From a virus: DNA of 64,000 nucleotides. Positions 16,144 through 23,880 of this stretch are shown piece by piece. The stretch lies in IMG/VR virus record IMGVR_UViG_3300044627_004527, positions 62,001-126,000 of that record; one strand, 5' to 3'. Every line of letters begins with the position of its first letter. Within the stretch, counting starts at the first letter, position 1. The notes beneath the pieces were generated by a model that searched no databases, was not told the DNA's origin, and saw nothing but the letters and a program-made list of their open reading frames with translations. The translations under genes were made by a program, and so were the position numbers.

Positions 16144-16410
16144 TCAGAGACTGATCCTGCCGATGAGGGGTGGTTCATACTTGACGAATACCAGAGGGAT
16201 GTCGTCTTCCTCATTGGTATCGTCGAAGTAGATCAGATAGATCTCTCCATTGAACGTGACGATCTCTGGGCAGCTTACGATGTCGCTGTTGCGCAGCAGT
16301 TCACCTGCGAAGTAGGCCTCTGCGGCTTGATCGCTGGGGAAGCCGTGCATCACTCGATTGAAGTCATGCTCGGATGCCAGCTCAGCGATCTCTTTGGGAC
16401 ACTCTTCCAT
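16144..16410 (-). CDS. Hypothetical protein, 88 aa
   Basis: Not recognised. It has a helical acidic N-terminus, then beta strands with EEDDIPLVFVKYEPP near the end. AGAGG precedes the ATG. Confidence 0.75.
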   Translation of the reverse strand: MEECPKEIAELASEHDFNRVMHGFPSDQAAEAYFAGELLRNSDIVSCPEIVTFNGEIYLIYFDDTNEEDDIPLVFVKYEPPLIGRISL

Positions 16411-16434
16411 AACGGACCTCTCTTGTGTTTTTTG

Positions 16435-17010
16435 TTAATTGAGCGCGGCGAGTGCATCGGCGAACGTGTTGATCTCGGTGAAGTCGTTGTTCACGATTCC
16501 CTCGATCTTGTTCTTGGCGATGTACAGCCGAGCGATGTAGCCAGTCGTCCCGAGGATACCCGGGCCAGCGGAGCGAGCACAGTCCCACTTGAGCAAGATC
16601 AGGTCTCCCGCCTCGCTGGTGAGAGTCGCCTCAGTGCCGAAGATGGAGGTACCCTTGTCCACCAGCCAGCCAGCAGCACGCGCATCTTCCAGGATCTTGT
16701 CGAGCCGGATGATGTTGTCGTGAGCGGCCAGGTTGCGGCGGTACTGATCGCGGACATACTGTGGCCAGACCATGTAGGCGGTGTACTTGTCGCGAAGCGC
16801 CTGAATGTGGTAGGCGTAGTCCTTGGCGCGCTTCTGCTTGTACTCAAAGGACCGCTTGTGTGCCTCGGTGTAGCAGGTGTCTCGCCAATCGAGCGCATCG
16901 AGCAGCGCCGTTGCGCAGCAGGTCTCGCGATGCTCGATGTTCAGGTCTGGCTGATCCTGGATGATGCGGATGAGATTCATCGCAGAGGTGAGTCCGATCT
17001 GATGCTTCAT
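16435..17010 (-). CDS. Hypothetical protein, 191 aa
   Basis: Not recognised. It is helical, with a lysine/arginine/tyrosine-rich middle (SFEYKQKRAKDYAYHIQALRDKYTAY). AGGAG lies six bases before the ATG, and the diverged fifth copy of the two-hairpin leader element (17025-17092) lies directly upstream. Confidence 0.78.
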   Translation of the reverse strand: MKHQIGLTSAMNLIRIIQDQPDLNIEHRETCCATALLDALDWRDTCYTEAHKRSFEYKQKRAKDYAYHIQALRDKYTAYMVWPQYVRDQYRRNLAAHDNIIRLDKILEDARAAGWLVDKGTSIFGTEATLTSEAGDLILLKWDCARSAGPGILGTTGYIARLYIAKNKIEGIVNNDFTEINTFADALAALN

Positions 17011-17024
17011 GAAAGACTCCTGTT

Positions 17025-17092
17025 GGCGTATCGTGATTGATACGGCGGAAGCTACGAGGACAGCTCATAGCTCCCAGCGCATCACGATCTAC
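17025..17092 (-). promoter_or_regulatory. Two-hairpin leader element, copy E (diverged)
   Basis: On the minus strand, GGAGCTATGAG pairs with CTCGTAGCTTCC, followed by a small GTATC-aatcac-GATAC hairpin, then AGGAG and the ATG of 16435-17010. The architecture matches copies A-D, but the flanks are less conserved. Confidence 0.6.
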
Positions 17093-17718
17093 TACTTTTT
17101 GTCATAGCGGTTGGGATCAAGCCACTGGCCGTCCTGCCACTTCTCTTTGTCATCGACGAGATAGCCTTTGGGAGTGCCAGCCTCAGGGGCGGAGATAGCG
17201 ACGAGGATCGTGTGGCCATTCTCATCCACAAAGCTGTGTCTCTCAGTGTGATCGACTTGCGCGATCACTTCGCTCAGGCTCTTCTTGACGCCGAGGATCT
17301 CATCGAGGTCCCAGTGGTAGGGCGTGTACATGTCGCTGTTGTCGATGTCTCGATGCCCGAGGTCGCGGAAGTCTTCGGCGAAGTCCTTGAAGTCCTGCAC
17401 CTCTGCCACAGGCATCGCGTGCAGATCAGACCAGCCGAAGTAGCTGACGTCGTCGCCAGCGGTGCTGTTATCCATCTCAAAATCAGAGAGCTTCTCACCG
17501 TGCTTCTCGCTGTTGTACTTCTCGTTGGTCGAGCAGATGATCCCACGGGGCCAGCACTCAGCAGAACCAGTGCCTGAACAGCAGTGAACGCTGAGCTTCT
17601 CGTTGAGCGCAAGGACCTCGAAGATGCGATCCACATAGATGGGCTTGCTCGTGAAGTGACATGTGATGTCATTGAGGCGGTAGGTGACTTTGAGATGCTT
17701 GTCGAGGGAGATGGACAT
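17092..17718 (-). CDS. Hypothetical protein, 208 aa
   Basis: Not recognised. It contains HCCSGTGSAECWPRG (about residues 45-59), an acidic middle with DFKDFAEDFRDLGHRDIDNSD, and a C-terminal beta region. AAGGAA precedes the ATG. The stop codon borders the copy E leader element. Confidence 0.78.
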   Translation of the reverse strand: MSISLDKHLKVTYRLNDITCHFTSKPIYVDRIFEVLALNEKLSVHCCSGTGSAECWPRGIICSTNEKYNSEKHGEKLSDFEMDNSTAGDDVSYFGWSDLHAMPVAEVQDFKDFAEDFRDLGHRDIDNSDMYTPYHWDLDEILGVKKSLSEVIAQVDHTERHSFVDENGHTILVAISAPEAGTPKGYLVDDKEKWQDGQWLDPNRYDKK

Positions 17719-17779
17719 GATGCGTTCCTTGATGCTTGGGTTTGATTCATGATGGCGGCGTGATGCCGCGCACCATTTT

Positions 17780-17808
17780 GTGATATGCGATCACTAAATT
17801 TATCGCAA
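17780..17808 (-). promoter_or_regulatory. Minus-strand promoter (TTGCGA, 17, TATCAC)
   Basis: A family member with spacer core TTTAGTGAT, followed by AAAATGGTGC in the early transcribed region. TGCGAT/ATCGCA form an inverted repeat around the spacer. It drives 17092-17718. Confidence 0.62.
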
Positions 17809-17832
17809 CGATATTTTAGAGATCGCTGTTGT

Positions 17833-18264
17833 TCAGTAGAGGTCGGTCATATCGACACCGATAGTGCCGTTGCCGGTGAACTTGGTGCCGATCTTGTGGG
17901 AGATGGAGAACTTGGCGGCGCTGGTCTTGAGCATGTCTGCTTCCAAAGCGCAGATCCATGAGCGAAGGATCTCATCCCAGTTCTCGTCGTGGAGGTCGTA
18001 GTCGCTGGTGGCGGTGCTACCAATCTTCTCTTCCCACAGCGGCCTGATGCGACTGTGTCGCCCCTCATTGGAGAGAGATGGGGCCATCATGCCGATCACC
18101 CACATGCCGACTTGGTAGCATAGCTCTTTGTGATTCTTGACTGCGCTCTCTGGCGGCTCTTCGTCGCCAGGATCTTCATCAGTGACAAAGAACAGGGCGT
18201 GCTCTGTCGTCTTGAGGTTCACGAAGTCGAGGGCGAGGACCACTGGGGTCATAATTGTTTTCAT
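17833..18264 (-). CDS. Hypothetical protein, 143 aa
   Basis: Not recognised. The N-terminal strand is hydrophobic (PVVLALDFVNL), followed by an acidic region (DEDPGDEEPPE). GAGGAG precedes the ATG. Confidence 0.77.
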   Translation of the reverse strand: MKTIMTPVVLALDFVNLKTTEHALFFVTDEDPGDEEPPESAVKNHKELCYQVGMWVIGMMAPSLSNEGRHSRIRPLWEEKIGSTATSDYDLHDENWDEILRSWICALEADMLKTSAAKFSISHKIGTKFTGNGTIGVDMTDLY

Positions 18265-18281
18265 GAGATTCTCCTCGGTTG

Positions 18282-18503
18282 TTAGTGCCAGCCAGCAGCG
18301 GCCAACAGATCATCGAGCTTGTTGAGATCGTCACCAGCCTGAGCGACCATGCGCTTGAGCTGATTTACCTCGGCGGGAGTACGGTCCTGGAAGTTGCGCT
18401 GGTCTGACATCACATCGTTACCAAAGAAGCCTTTGGTTGTGCGCTCGATCTTGAGGCAGCATCCGCCGCGCGTCTTGGTCACAGTGAACTTGCATCCGGT
18501 CAT
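18282..18503 (-). CDS. Hypothetical protein, 73 aa
   Basis: Not recognised. Basic beta-like N-terminus (MTGCKFTVTKTRGGCCLKIER), helical C-terminus. AGGAG precedes the ATG. Confidence 0.74.
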   Translation of the reverse strand: MTGCKFTVTKTRGGCCLKIERTTKGFFGNDVMSDQRNFQDRTPAEVNQLKRMVAQAGDDLNKLDDLLAAAGWH

Positions 18504-18530
18504 GGGGAACTCCTGTCAGGTTGGTTTGTT

Positions 18531-18767
18531 TTAGCGGTGTTTAGCTCTCAGAACTGCATCGCTCTCTGAGCAGCGGCGCGAGAGCTTGGCGATCGCCTTC
18601 TCTTCTGTGTCAGCAATCGCCCACGCAACAGCGTGAGGTGGGGCGTATGCTTGCCAATAGGCGATCCAAAGCTCTTCGCCGTCTTGTTGCGCCCACGCGC
18701 TCAGCAGAGAGAGGTTGATACCGTCGCGGCTGCCCTGTGGGTACTTCTCAGTGATTCTGTTCACCAT
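18531..18767 (-). CDS. Hypothetical protein, paralogue of 18792-19046
   Basis: A 78-aa protein aligned throughout with its upstream neighbour. Shared are ITEKYPQGS/YTEKFPQGS, NLSLLSAWAQQDGEELWIAYW/NLSHMSALAKRDGKDLWFACW, and an A(W)xIxxTExxAxxxLxxxC block. The function is unknown. GAGAGG is upstream. Confidence 0.76.
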   Translation of the reverse strand: MVNRITEKYPQGSRDGINLSLLSAWAQQDGEELWIAYWQAYAPPHAVAWAIADTEEKAIAKLSRRCSESDAVLRAKHR

Positions 18768-18791
18768 TTCAGAGCCCCTCTCAGATATTGG

Positions 18792-19046
18792 TTAGAACAG
18801 GTTCTGTTTGTGAGCTAGCTGAATTGCTTCATGCCGATCTCGGCACTTGAGTGCCAGATTTTGAAGAGCCTCGGCTTCTGTGTTGCCAAGAGACCACGCC
18901 GCAATCCGGCCAGTTTCGTCTGTCTTCCAACAGGCGAACCAGAGATCTTTGCCGTCTCTCTTGGCGAGGGCACTCATATGCGAGAGGTTGACGTCCTCAG
19001 GTTGTAAGCTGCCTTGCGGAAACTTCTCAGTGTAGCGCCTGATCAT
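18792..19046 (-). CDS. Hypothetical protein, paralogue of 18531-18767
   Basis: An 84-aa tandem duplicate of the following gene (see there for shared blocks). Start and the stop of 19043-19330 overlap as ATGA. Confidence 0.76.
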   Translation of the reverse strand: MIRRYTEKFPQGSLQPEDVNLSHMSALAKRDGKDLWFACWKTDETGRIAAWSLGNTEAEALQNLALKCRDRHEAIQLAHKQNLF

Positions 19047-19330
19047 GATTGGATGATTGCTCCAGCGAGGCTATCGCGCAGAACGATAGCGAGATCCATC
19101 GCATCCTTGAGCACTCGCTCAGGCTGGTCATGGTACTCATATGACCACTCGTCTTGCAGCACAGATCCGATGAAGCCAGTCCTGATCGTGTACGGGCCAT
19201 TGCCACGAGAATTGTACGCGATGATCTGAGCTGAGAACGTATAGCCATGAATCACGACATCACTGTACCAAGACAGAGGGATGGTGGTGTTGTCTGGCCG
19301 ATCATGCTTGTGCCACTTGTTTTCTGACAT
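19043..19330 (-). CDS. Hypothetical protein, 95 aa
   Basis: Not recognised. A beta-rich middle (VVIHGYTFSAQIIAYNSRGNGPYTIRTGF) with a helical C-terminus suggests a small sandwich domain. The leader AGGAGGATCTC-ATG is identical to that of the gene at 1-27. Confidence 0.76.
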   Translation of the reverse strand: MSENKWHKHDRPDNTTIPLSWYSDVVIHGYTFSAQIIAYNSRGNGPYTIRTGFIGSVLQDEWSYEYHDQPERVLKDAMDLAIVLRDSLAGAIIQS

Positions 19331-19359
19331 GAGATCCTCCTATGAGCGTTATATGCTAG

Positions 19360-19890
19360 CTACCGTCGATTGCCTTTGTTATCGAGGGTGCATTCATCCA
19401 TCAAGTGCCAGCCACCACCAAGGATAGCTGGCTGCATCACGCTGATCTGGGCGTAGTCGTAAACCCACGGACTGGGCTGACGATGCCATCCCTTGTGCCA
19501 TCCCACGACAAGAGACAGCGCCGATCCATCTTCTAGATCAATCGTCGCCGATGTCCACGCTGAGTCTTCGCCAGCCCATTCGGCCAGAGGACCTGAAGGC
19601 TTCAGATTCACGGCCTCAAGAGCAGCGAGCAAGCGTGGTGTGCGATCCATCTTGGAGATTGCGTCTCCTTTCGGATGGATGATGGGCGTGAGGGCGACTG
19701 CGAGTAACCACGAGGTGGAGCCCCGACCCAGAGGCAAAGCCTTGGCCAGAACTGCGCGCCCATGCGCGAGTCGATCTTCATCGAGTTTGGCCAGCCGATT
19801 CCGATCAGATACACTGGCGCCAAATCTCTGAGCACGAGCATAGATCTCGTGATAAGAAGTGTGTTGAGCACTTCTATCCTCGATGAGCAT
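19360..19890 (-). CDS. Hypothetical protein, 176 aa
   Basis: Not recognised. It contains TSWLLAVALTPIIHPKGDAISK and a Trp-rich C-terminal region (VVGWHKGWHRQPSPWVYDYAQ). The ATG at 19890 has AGGAG; in-frame extension upstream would only translate the leader element. Confidence 0.76.
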   Translation of the reverse strand: MLIEDRSAQHTSYHEIYARAQRFGASVSDRNRLAKLDEDRLAHGRAVLAKALPLGRGSTSWLLAVALTPIIHPKGDAISKMDRTPRLLAALEAVNLKPSGPLAEWAGEDSAWTSATIDLEDGSALSLVVGWHKGWHRQPSPWVYDYAQISVMQPAILGGGWHLMDECTLDNKGNRR

Positions 19891-19906
19891 GATATACTCC
19901 TGTTGA

Positions 19907-19971
19907 CGTATCATCAGCGATACGAGTGGAGCTGCTACCATGCGTAGCAGCTCCACTTGCCTGACGATCAG
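19907..19971 (-). promoter_or_regulatory. Two-hairpin leader element, copy A
   Basis: It begins at the stop codon of 19968-20402 with TGATCGTCAGGCAAG. A perfect 14-bp hairpin (GTGGAGCTGCTAC/GTAGCAGCTCCAC) follows, then CTC, then the GTATC-gctgat-GATAC hairpin, and AGGAG before the ATG of 19360-19890. There is no U tract after either stem, so it is not a standard terminator. Confidence 0.75.
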
Positions 19972-20402
19972 TATGCGAACTCGTAGCCTTGCTGTTCAAG
20001 CCGACCTTTTGAGTAAAAGTCTTTGCTCCACTTGAGATAATCCTTGATGTTATCCCAGTAGGTATCCTGCAAAGCGCGATCAACGATGCCGATCATCTTC
20101 TCTTCGTGATCAGAGAGACCATGACGACTTAGCAGCGTATGGCCGAGATCAACAAAGTCAGATACCTTGACCTTCTCGACGATGATCTCCTTGCGAGTGA
20201 GGGTGTTGACGATCCGCAGATGAGGACCGTCGAAGTGAAAGCGCATCTCACCTGTGCGCTCATCACCCAGCACATAGCCGATCGGCCATGTGAAGATCGC
20301 CTCTGAGATAGACAGGCCATGCTTGGTATGATCTGGGAGCTGCCGAGCAATATCGAACAGCTTCCAGCGCATACCGAGGCAGAAGTGGGGCATGTAGTAC
20401 AT
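19968..20402 (-). CDS. Hypothetical protein, 144 aa
   Basis: Not recognised. It has a beta-rich middle (GEMRFHFDGPHLRIVNTLTRKEIIVEKV) and a helical C-terminus. The ATG overlaps the stop of 20402-20602 by one base. Confidence 0.76.
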   Translation of the reverse strand: MYYMPHFCLGMRWKLFDIARQLPDHTKHGLSISEAIFTWPIGYVLGDERTGEMRFHFDGPHLRIVNTLTRKEIIVEKVKVSDFVDLGHTLLSRHGLSDHEEKMIGIVDRALQDTYWDNIKDYLKWSKDFYSKGRLEQQGYEFAY

Positions 20403-20602
20403 CAGTCCCTCCCCGAACAGACAGCCACAGCCGCAGCGATCTGGGCCTCGACCTGATCCCAGTCAGACTCAGGGTTGCAGTTGATGCAGCCGAGCGTGAA
20501 GGTCACGCCGTCGATGTTGGCCGCCACGAGGGAGAGTGACTCGCCACAGCAGGGGCAGGAAGGCTTCTCGCTCTTGAAGACATGCTGATGCTTGTTCATC
20601 AT
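20402..20602 (-). CDS. Small zinc-ribbon-like protein, about 66 aa
   Basis: CPCC (about residues 16-19) and CINC (39-42) are spaced as in a four-cysteine zinc ribbon, with beta strands between. It may bind DNA, RNA or a protein partner. Two consecutive ATGs follow GAGG; the second (20599) has better spacing. ATGATGA overlaps the stop of the upstream gene. Confidence 0.75.
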   Translation of the reverse strand: MMNKHQHVFKSEKPSCPCCGESLSLVAANIDGVTFTLGCINCNPESDWDQVEAQIAAAVAVCSGRD

Positions 20603-20943
20603 GCCACCTCGCTATTGATCTTGGAGAACTTGACGCGCAGCTCGGAGGGATCAACGCCCTCATACCACTCGTGCAGGAGGATCTTGCGGACAGCCTCAGA
20701 GGCCATGCCAAAGAGCTGCTCAGAACGCTTATAAAGCTCACCGCCATAGCGGAGCTTGAGCAGCATAGAGTTGTAGGCGGTGTTGCTGCGGTCAAACTGC
20801 ATATCGCAGCAGACAGCGCACGCCCACTCCTCGAAGGTGAGGCCCTGATCGTTGGCGTCGCCACGCTCAGCGAGACGATAGATGCCGTCGCGCGAAGCGA
20901 TGTCAGTGTTGAGACCAGACACAGTGAACTGCTTGAGGGGCAT
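20599..20943 (-). CDS. Hypothetical protein, 114 aa
   Basis: Not recognised. Helical, with an EEWACAVCCDMQFDR segment. AGGAGTCCATC precedes the ATG, downstream of leader element copy B. Confidence 0.76.
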   Translation of the reverse strand: MPLKQFTVSGLNTDIASRDGIYRLAERGDANDQGLTFEEWACAVCCDMQFDRSNTAYNSMLLKLRYGGELYKRSEQLFGMASEAVRKILLHEWYEGVDPSELRVKFSKINSEVA

Positions 20944-20958
20944 GATGGACTCCTGTTA

Positions 20959-21026
20959 GCGTATCATCAGCGATACGAGCGACACCACCACAGCTAGAGT
21001 GATGATGCCGCTTGCCTGACGATCAG
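20959..21026 (-). promoter_or_regulatory. Two-hairpin leader element, copy B
   Basis: TGATCGTCAGGCAAG begins at the stop codon of 21023-21370. A 13-bp stem GCGGCATCATCAC/GTGGTGGTGTCGC follows, with several G-U pairs possible only in minus-strand RNA, then the GTATC/GATAC hairpin and AGGAG. Confidence 0.75.
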
Positions 21027-21370
21027 TTGATCTGAAGAATCATCGTCTTGGCTTCGATCCAGATAGAGCTGTCGTCCTCTTGCGTCAGCTCATACTCGTC
21101 TGACTCACCATCATAGCCGAGGATGTAACCCTCATAAAAATCAGATCCGTTGTAGCCTCGGGCATAGTGACCGAGCACAGTCTCAGCAGATGCCAGACGA
21201 GCAGCGCGGGCCTCCGCTTGTTCGGCCCATGCCAGCTCTCGCCGAAGCATGGTCGTGCGATTGCGAGCGAAGCACAGAGCGAGAGCTGAGCCTGGCTCGC
21301 ATGTCTTGACACAGTGGCACTGATAGTCGGAGCAGTTCTCAAGCAGAGGCATGACGATAGAGAGGGGCAT
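21023..21370 (-). CDS. Hypothetical protein, 115 aa
   Basis: Not recognised. The N-terminal third has several cysteines (CSDYQCHCVKTCEPGSALALC), followed by a helical Ala/Arg-rich middle and an acidic end. I chose the ATG at 21370 because GGAG lies six bases upstream; an ATG at 21382 is also possible. Confidence 0.74.
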   Translation of the reverse strand: MPLSIVMPLLENCSDYQCHCVKTCEPGSALALCFARNRTTMLRRELAWAEQAEARAARLASAETVLGHYARGYNGSDFYEGYILGYDGESDEYELTQEDDSSIWIEAKTMILQIN

Positions 21371-21422
21371 CGGATTCTCCATTTGTTGTTTTGCCTTGCG
21401 GCATGGGTTGCGGCACCATTTT

Positions 21423-21451
21423 TTTATAGGGCATCACTAATTTTGTTGCAA
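21423..21451 (-). promoter_or_regulatory. Minus-strand promoter (TTGCAA, 17, TATAAA)
   Basis: A strong family member with spacer core ATTAGTGAT and AAAATGGTGC after the -10. It lies directly after the stop of 21459-21803, whose last codons (GCGATCGC-TAA) belong to the conserved sequence. Confidence 0.72.
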
Positions 21452-21458
21452 CGATATT

Positions 21459-21803
21459 TTAGCGATCGCTCTTGCGAGAGCGACGGCCTCTGTTCTCGCG
21501 GCAGGTGTAGTGACTGCGCACCGCCCACATCTTCTCTTGCAGAACGGACATGGTGCGCTCCAGCTCCAAGAGCTGCTTGGCATAGCTTCTGTCGTTGAGC
21601 GAGCGAGCTCGGATGTCAGCGGTCTTGCGAGCCACCGCATCAAGCTTTCTCGCAAGCTTGCGGGTCTGGATGATGACAGCCATACGGCGGCGCGCATCAT
21701 CGTGTCCCTTCGAGTAGGGGAGTGTGCCAGAGAACTGGGTCCGGCCCATGCGGTCGTAGATGCGATCGCGAGACATGTCTTGAGAGAGCTTGGTCAGATT
21801 CAT
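21459..21803 (-). CDS. Hypothetical basic helical protein, 114 aa
   Basis: Not recognised. It is rich in Arg/Lys and predicted helical throughout (RKLARKLDAVARKTADIRARSL), with a basic C-terminus RRSRKSDR; it could bind nucleic acid. The ATG at 21803 follows GGAAGA; one at 21818 is an alternative. Confidence 0.74.
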   Translation of the reverse strand: MNLTKLSQDMSRDRIYDRMGRTQFSGTLPYSKGHDDARRRMAVIIQTRKLARKLDAVARKTADIRARSLNDRSYAKQLLELERTMSVLQEKMWAVRSHYTCRENRGRRSRKSDR

Positions 21804-21825
21804 GATGACGTCTTCCATGTAGAGT

Positions 21826-21889
21826 GGAATGGTTCCGCGCAGCGAGCGCTGCACCATTCCTTCATGCTGCATCATTAAATTTGATGCAA
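21826..21889 (-). promoter_or_regulatory. Promoter with 5' hairpin
   Basis: -35 TTGCAT (21884-21889) and a weak -10 CATGAA (21861-21866) are 17 bases apart. The following sequence, GGAATGGT...ACCATTCC (21826-21860) with an inner GCAGCG/CGCTGC pairing, would form a hairpin at the 5' end of the message. Confidence 0.5.
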
Positions 21890-21896
21890 CGATATT

Positions 21897-23003
21897 TTAG
21901 CGATCGCTCTTTGAGGCGTTGAGATCCGGCGCTGGCAGACACATGAGCTTCGCTGCCATCGCTGTATCAGCAGCTTTGGTGGTGATGCTCTTGGTCTGAT
22001 AGCTTGCGATGACATGATCCATGCGTAGCTGGGTCGCGATGTCTGAGCTGCTGCCGTCATACTCCAAGAGCTCAAACTCCAAGCCGCAGATCGATGACAC
22101 GCTCGGGCCTTTGTACATGGAGCAAAGAGAGGTCATCTGCTGAGAGCCATCACCGCCAGCCAGGATAGTGACCATGCTGTGCTCAATGATGGTGTGCTGG
22201 TCAAGCATCCATCCATTGACCGGCGAGATCGGCAGCGGACCTCTACCTCTTGCATGAGAGATTGCGTTACAGATCTGCTCAACAAGCGCTGAACCTGTGA
22301 GCACAGTGTAGTCATGAGTGTTGTCGATCATGCTCTCGACCGATTCGCTGTGCTCCATGAAGAACTGGAGGACGATCTTGGCGTTGGTGTTCTGCTCATC
22401 TGTCGGCTTATCCGAGATTGATACCTTCTCGACCTGAGCCAGACTGAGCATCGCTGGACTGGTGCTTCTGACGAAGCGACGCTTGAGAGGCGCCTTGTGG
22501 TCAAACTGAAAGAAGCCGACAGCGCCGTAGCACAGCCCCTCTCGATACTCTGCTGACAAGCAGTTGATCCGACGAGACTGATCTTCTGTGAGGCGAGCGA
22601 GCGCATGGACTAGTGTGTTCTCGCGCTCAGAGATGGGCTTGTCACCATAGAGGATCTCGTCTGCGATGTCCTCGACCGCAAAAGGCTTCTTGTAGGGCTT
22701 ACAGAAGGCGACGACCTTGTCGAGCAGATCCTGAACTTGAGCCGGATCATTCATGTCGCCGATGAAAGGAGGTAGTTGCTCGACAGCAGTTGTCTTGCCA
22801 TAGAGCGGCCCCCAAGCGCGATGCTTCTTGTCGAGGACCATGTTCGTGAGCATCGCCACAACTTCGGCTACGACCTCTTTGTCCTTGTGCTCCTCCATGA
22901 GGAACATGAACTTTGAGATCGAGAGATGATCTTCGATGCGATACTCGCGGCCCCAGCGGCGGATGTACTCTTCTGCGATGTTTGGTGCATTGAACGTGAC
23001 CAT
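21897..23003 (-). CDS. Hypothetical protein, 368 aa, paralogue of 24579-25715
   Basis: Not recognised. The N-terminal 130 residues clearly match the 24579-25715 product: both have (Y/L)RIEDH/YLIEDH, a KKHRAWG motif and LPxFIGD. The second halves diverge. No membrane segment or known catalytic motif. AAGGAA precedes the ATG. Confidence 0.8.
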   Translation of the reverse strand: MVTFNAPNIAEEYIRRWGREYRIEDHLSISKFMFLMEEHKDKEVVAEVVAMLTNMVLDKKHRAWGPLYGKTTAVEQLPPFIGDMNDPAQVQDLLDKVVAFCKPYKKPFAVEDIADEILYGDKPISERENTLVHALARLTEDQSRRINCLSAEYREGLCYGAVGFFQFDHKAPLKRRFVRSTSPAMLSLAQVEKVSISDKPTDEQNTNAKIVLQFFMEHSESVESMIDNTHDYTVLTGSALVEQICNAISHARGRGPLPISPVNGWMLDQHTIIEHSMVTILAGGDGSQQMTSLCSMYKGPSVSSICGLEFELLEYDGSSSDIATQLRMDHVIASYQTKSITTKAADTAMAAKLMCLPAPDLNASKSDR

Positions 23004-23031
23004 GATGCTTCCTTATGAGGCTGTTGACAGA

Positions 23032-23724
23032 TCAGATGATCTTCTTGAGTTCGGAGATGAGCTTGCGACCGCTGCGAGCGCCGCGCGTATGCGTCCAGTA
23101 GTTTCTGTTGCACTCGTGGATCTTCTCAGCGATGCTCACGCATTGCGTCGGGATGCCAGGATAGGGGTCCTCCGAGTTGTAGCGCCAGTCGTGAGCATTG
23201 CCGATCAGATACTGGGCCAATTGGTAGGCTTCAGCTCCAATGGTGGTCTTTCTGATGGTGTTGTAGCAGAGAGCATAACGCTCTCGCCAAGCTGTCTCAA
23301 CCTCGACAGGCCAGAACAACCGCATGGCGCCGATGAGACCGTCTTCTGAGAAGCGGTCAGGGATCACCCATCTGATGTCAGGTGTCTCATAGTCAATCTG
23401 TTTCACTTTATAATAAGAGCGCTTATCCCAACGGATACCTTGCGGGGCAAGGATACCCGAGACGATCTTGAAGATCTCTGGCGCTTGATCAGCATCTGTC
23501 TTGTCAATTCCCATCGACTTGTTATCGAAGTAGCGCCAAGAGTCGATCCTCAGAAGGGAAGACCCGCGAGTGTCTGTCACACATGCGCGAGCGACGACCT
23601 TCCAGTCGACTCTCTTGCTGAGATCCTGGTGTGGTCTGGGGTTGCGGAGCATGTCTTCCCGGATAAGCCGCGCCTGTTCAATGGCGGTGTTCATGCTCGC
23701 GATTTTGAGTTTGTTGGGCTCCAT
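23032..23724 (-). CDS. Hypothetical protein, 230 aa
   Basis: Not recognised. It is a soluble basic protein ending in THTRGARSGRKLISELKKII. AAGGAA precedes the ATG at 23724. The upstream gap (23725-23880) contains the hairpin and GAAAAAC repeat described separately. Confidence 0.78.
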   Translation of the reverse strand: MEPNKLKIASMNTAIEQARLIREDMLRNPRPHQDLSKRVDWKVVARACVTDTRGSSLLRIDSWRYFDNKSMGIDKTDADQAPEIFKIVSGILAPQGIRWDKRSYYKVKQIDYETPDIRWVIPDRFSEDGLIGAMRLFWPVEVETAWRERYALCYNTIRKTTIGAEAYQLAQYLIGNAHDWRYNSEDPYPGIPTQCVSIAEKIHECNRNYWTHTRGARSGRKLISELKKII

Positions 23725-23754
23725 AAGAGTTCCTTGAGGCTTTTGGGTTGATGC

Positions 23755-23840
23755 ACTAAAATTTCTGGACCAGTAAGACTTGACTGGACCAGATCGACAC
23801 GTTCCTGAAAAACGCGCGACACAGCACCACAAAACGCACA
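23755..23840 (-). repeat. Gap with TCTGG(T/A)CCAG hairpin and GAAAAAC repeat
   Basis: On the minus strand, a TTTTTC run is preceded by GTGTCGCGCG; this matches the repeats near 8070 and 15267. Further along, TCTGGTCCAGT and ACTGGTCCAGA can pair with one mismatch. It probably ends the transcript of 23881-24501; a promoter is not clear. Confidence 0.4.
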
Positions 23841-23880
23841 CGAAAAATGCGCATCTTGTGATGCCGAGTCGGCCTCCAGA

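Noticed and set aside
15971-16231. 86-codon plus-strand frame
   Set aside because: Opposite the 16144-16410 gene at its end, no ribosome site, wrong strand for the cluster.
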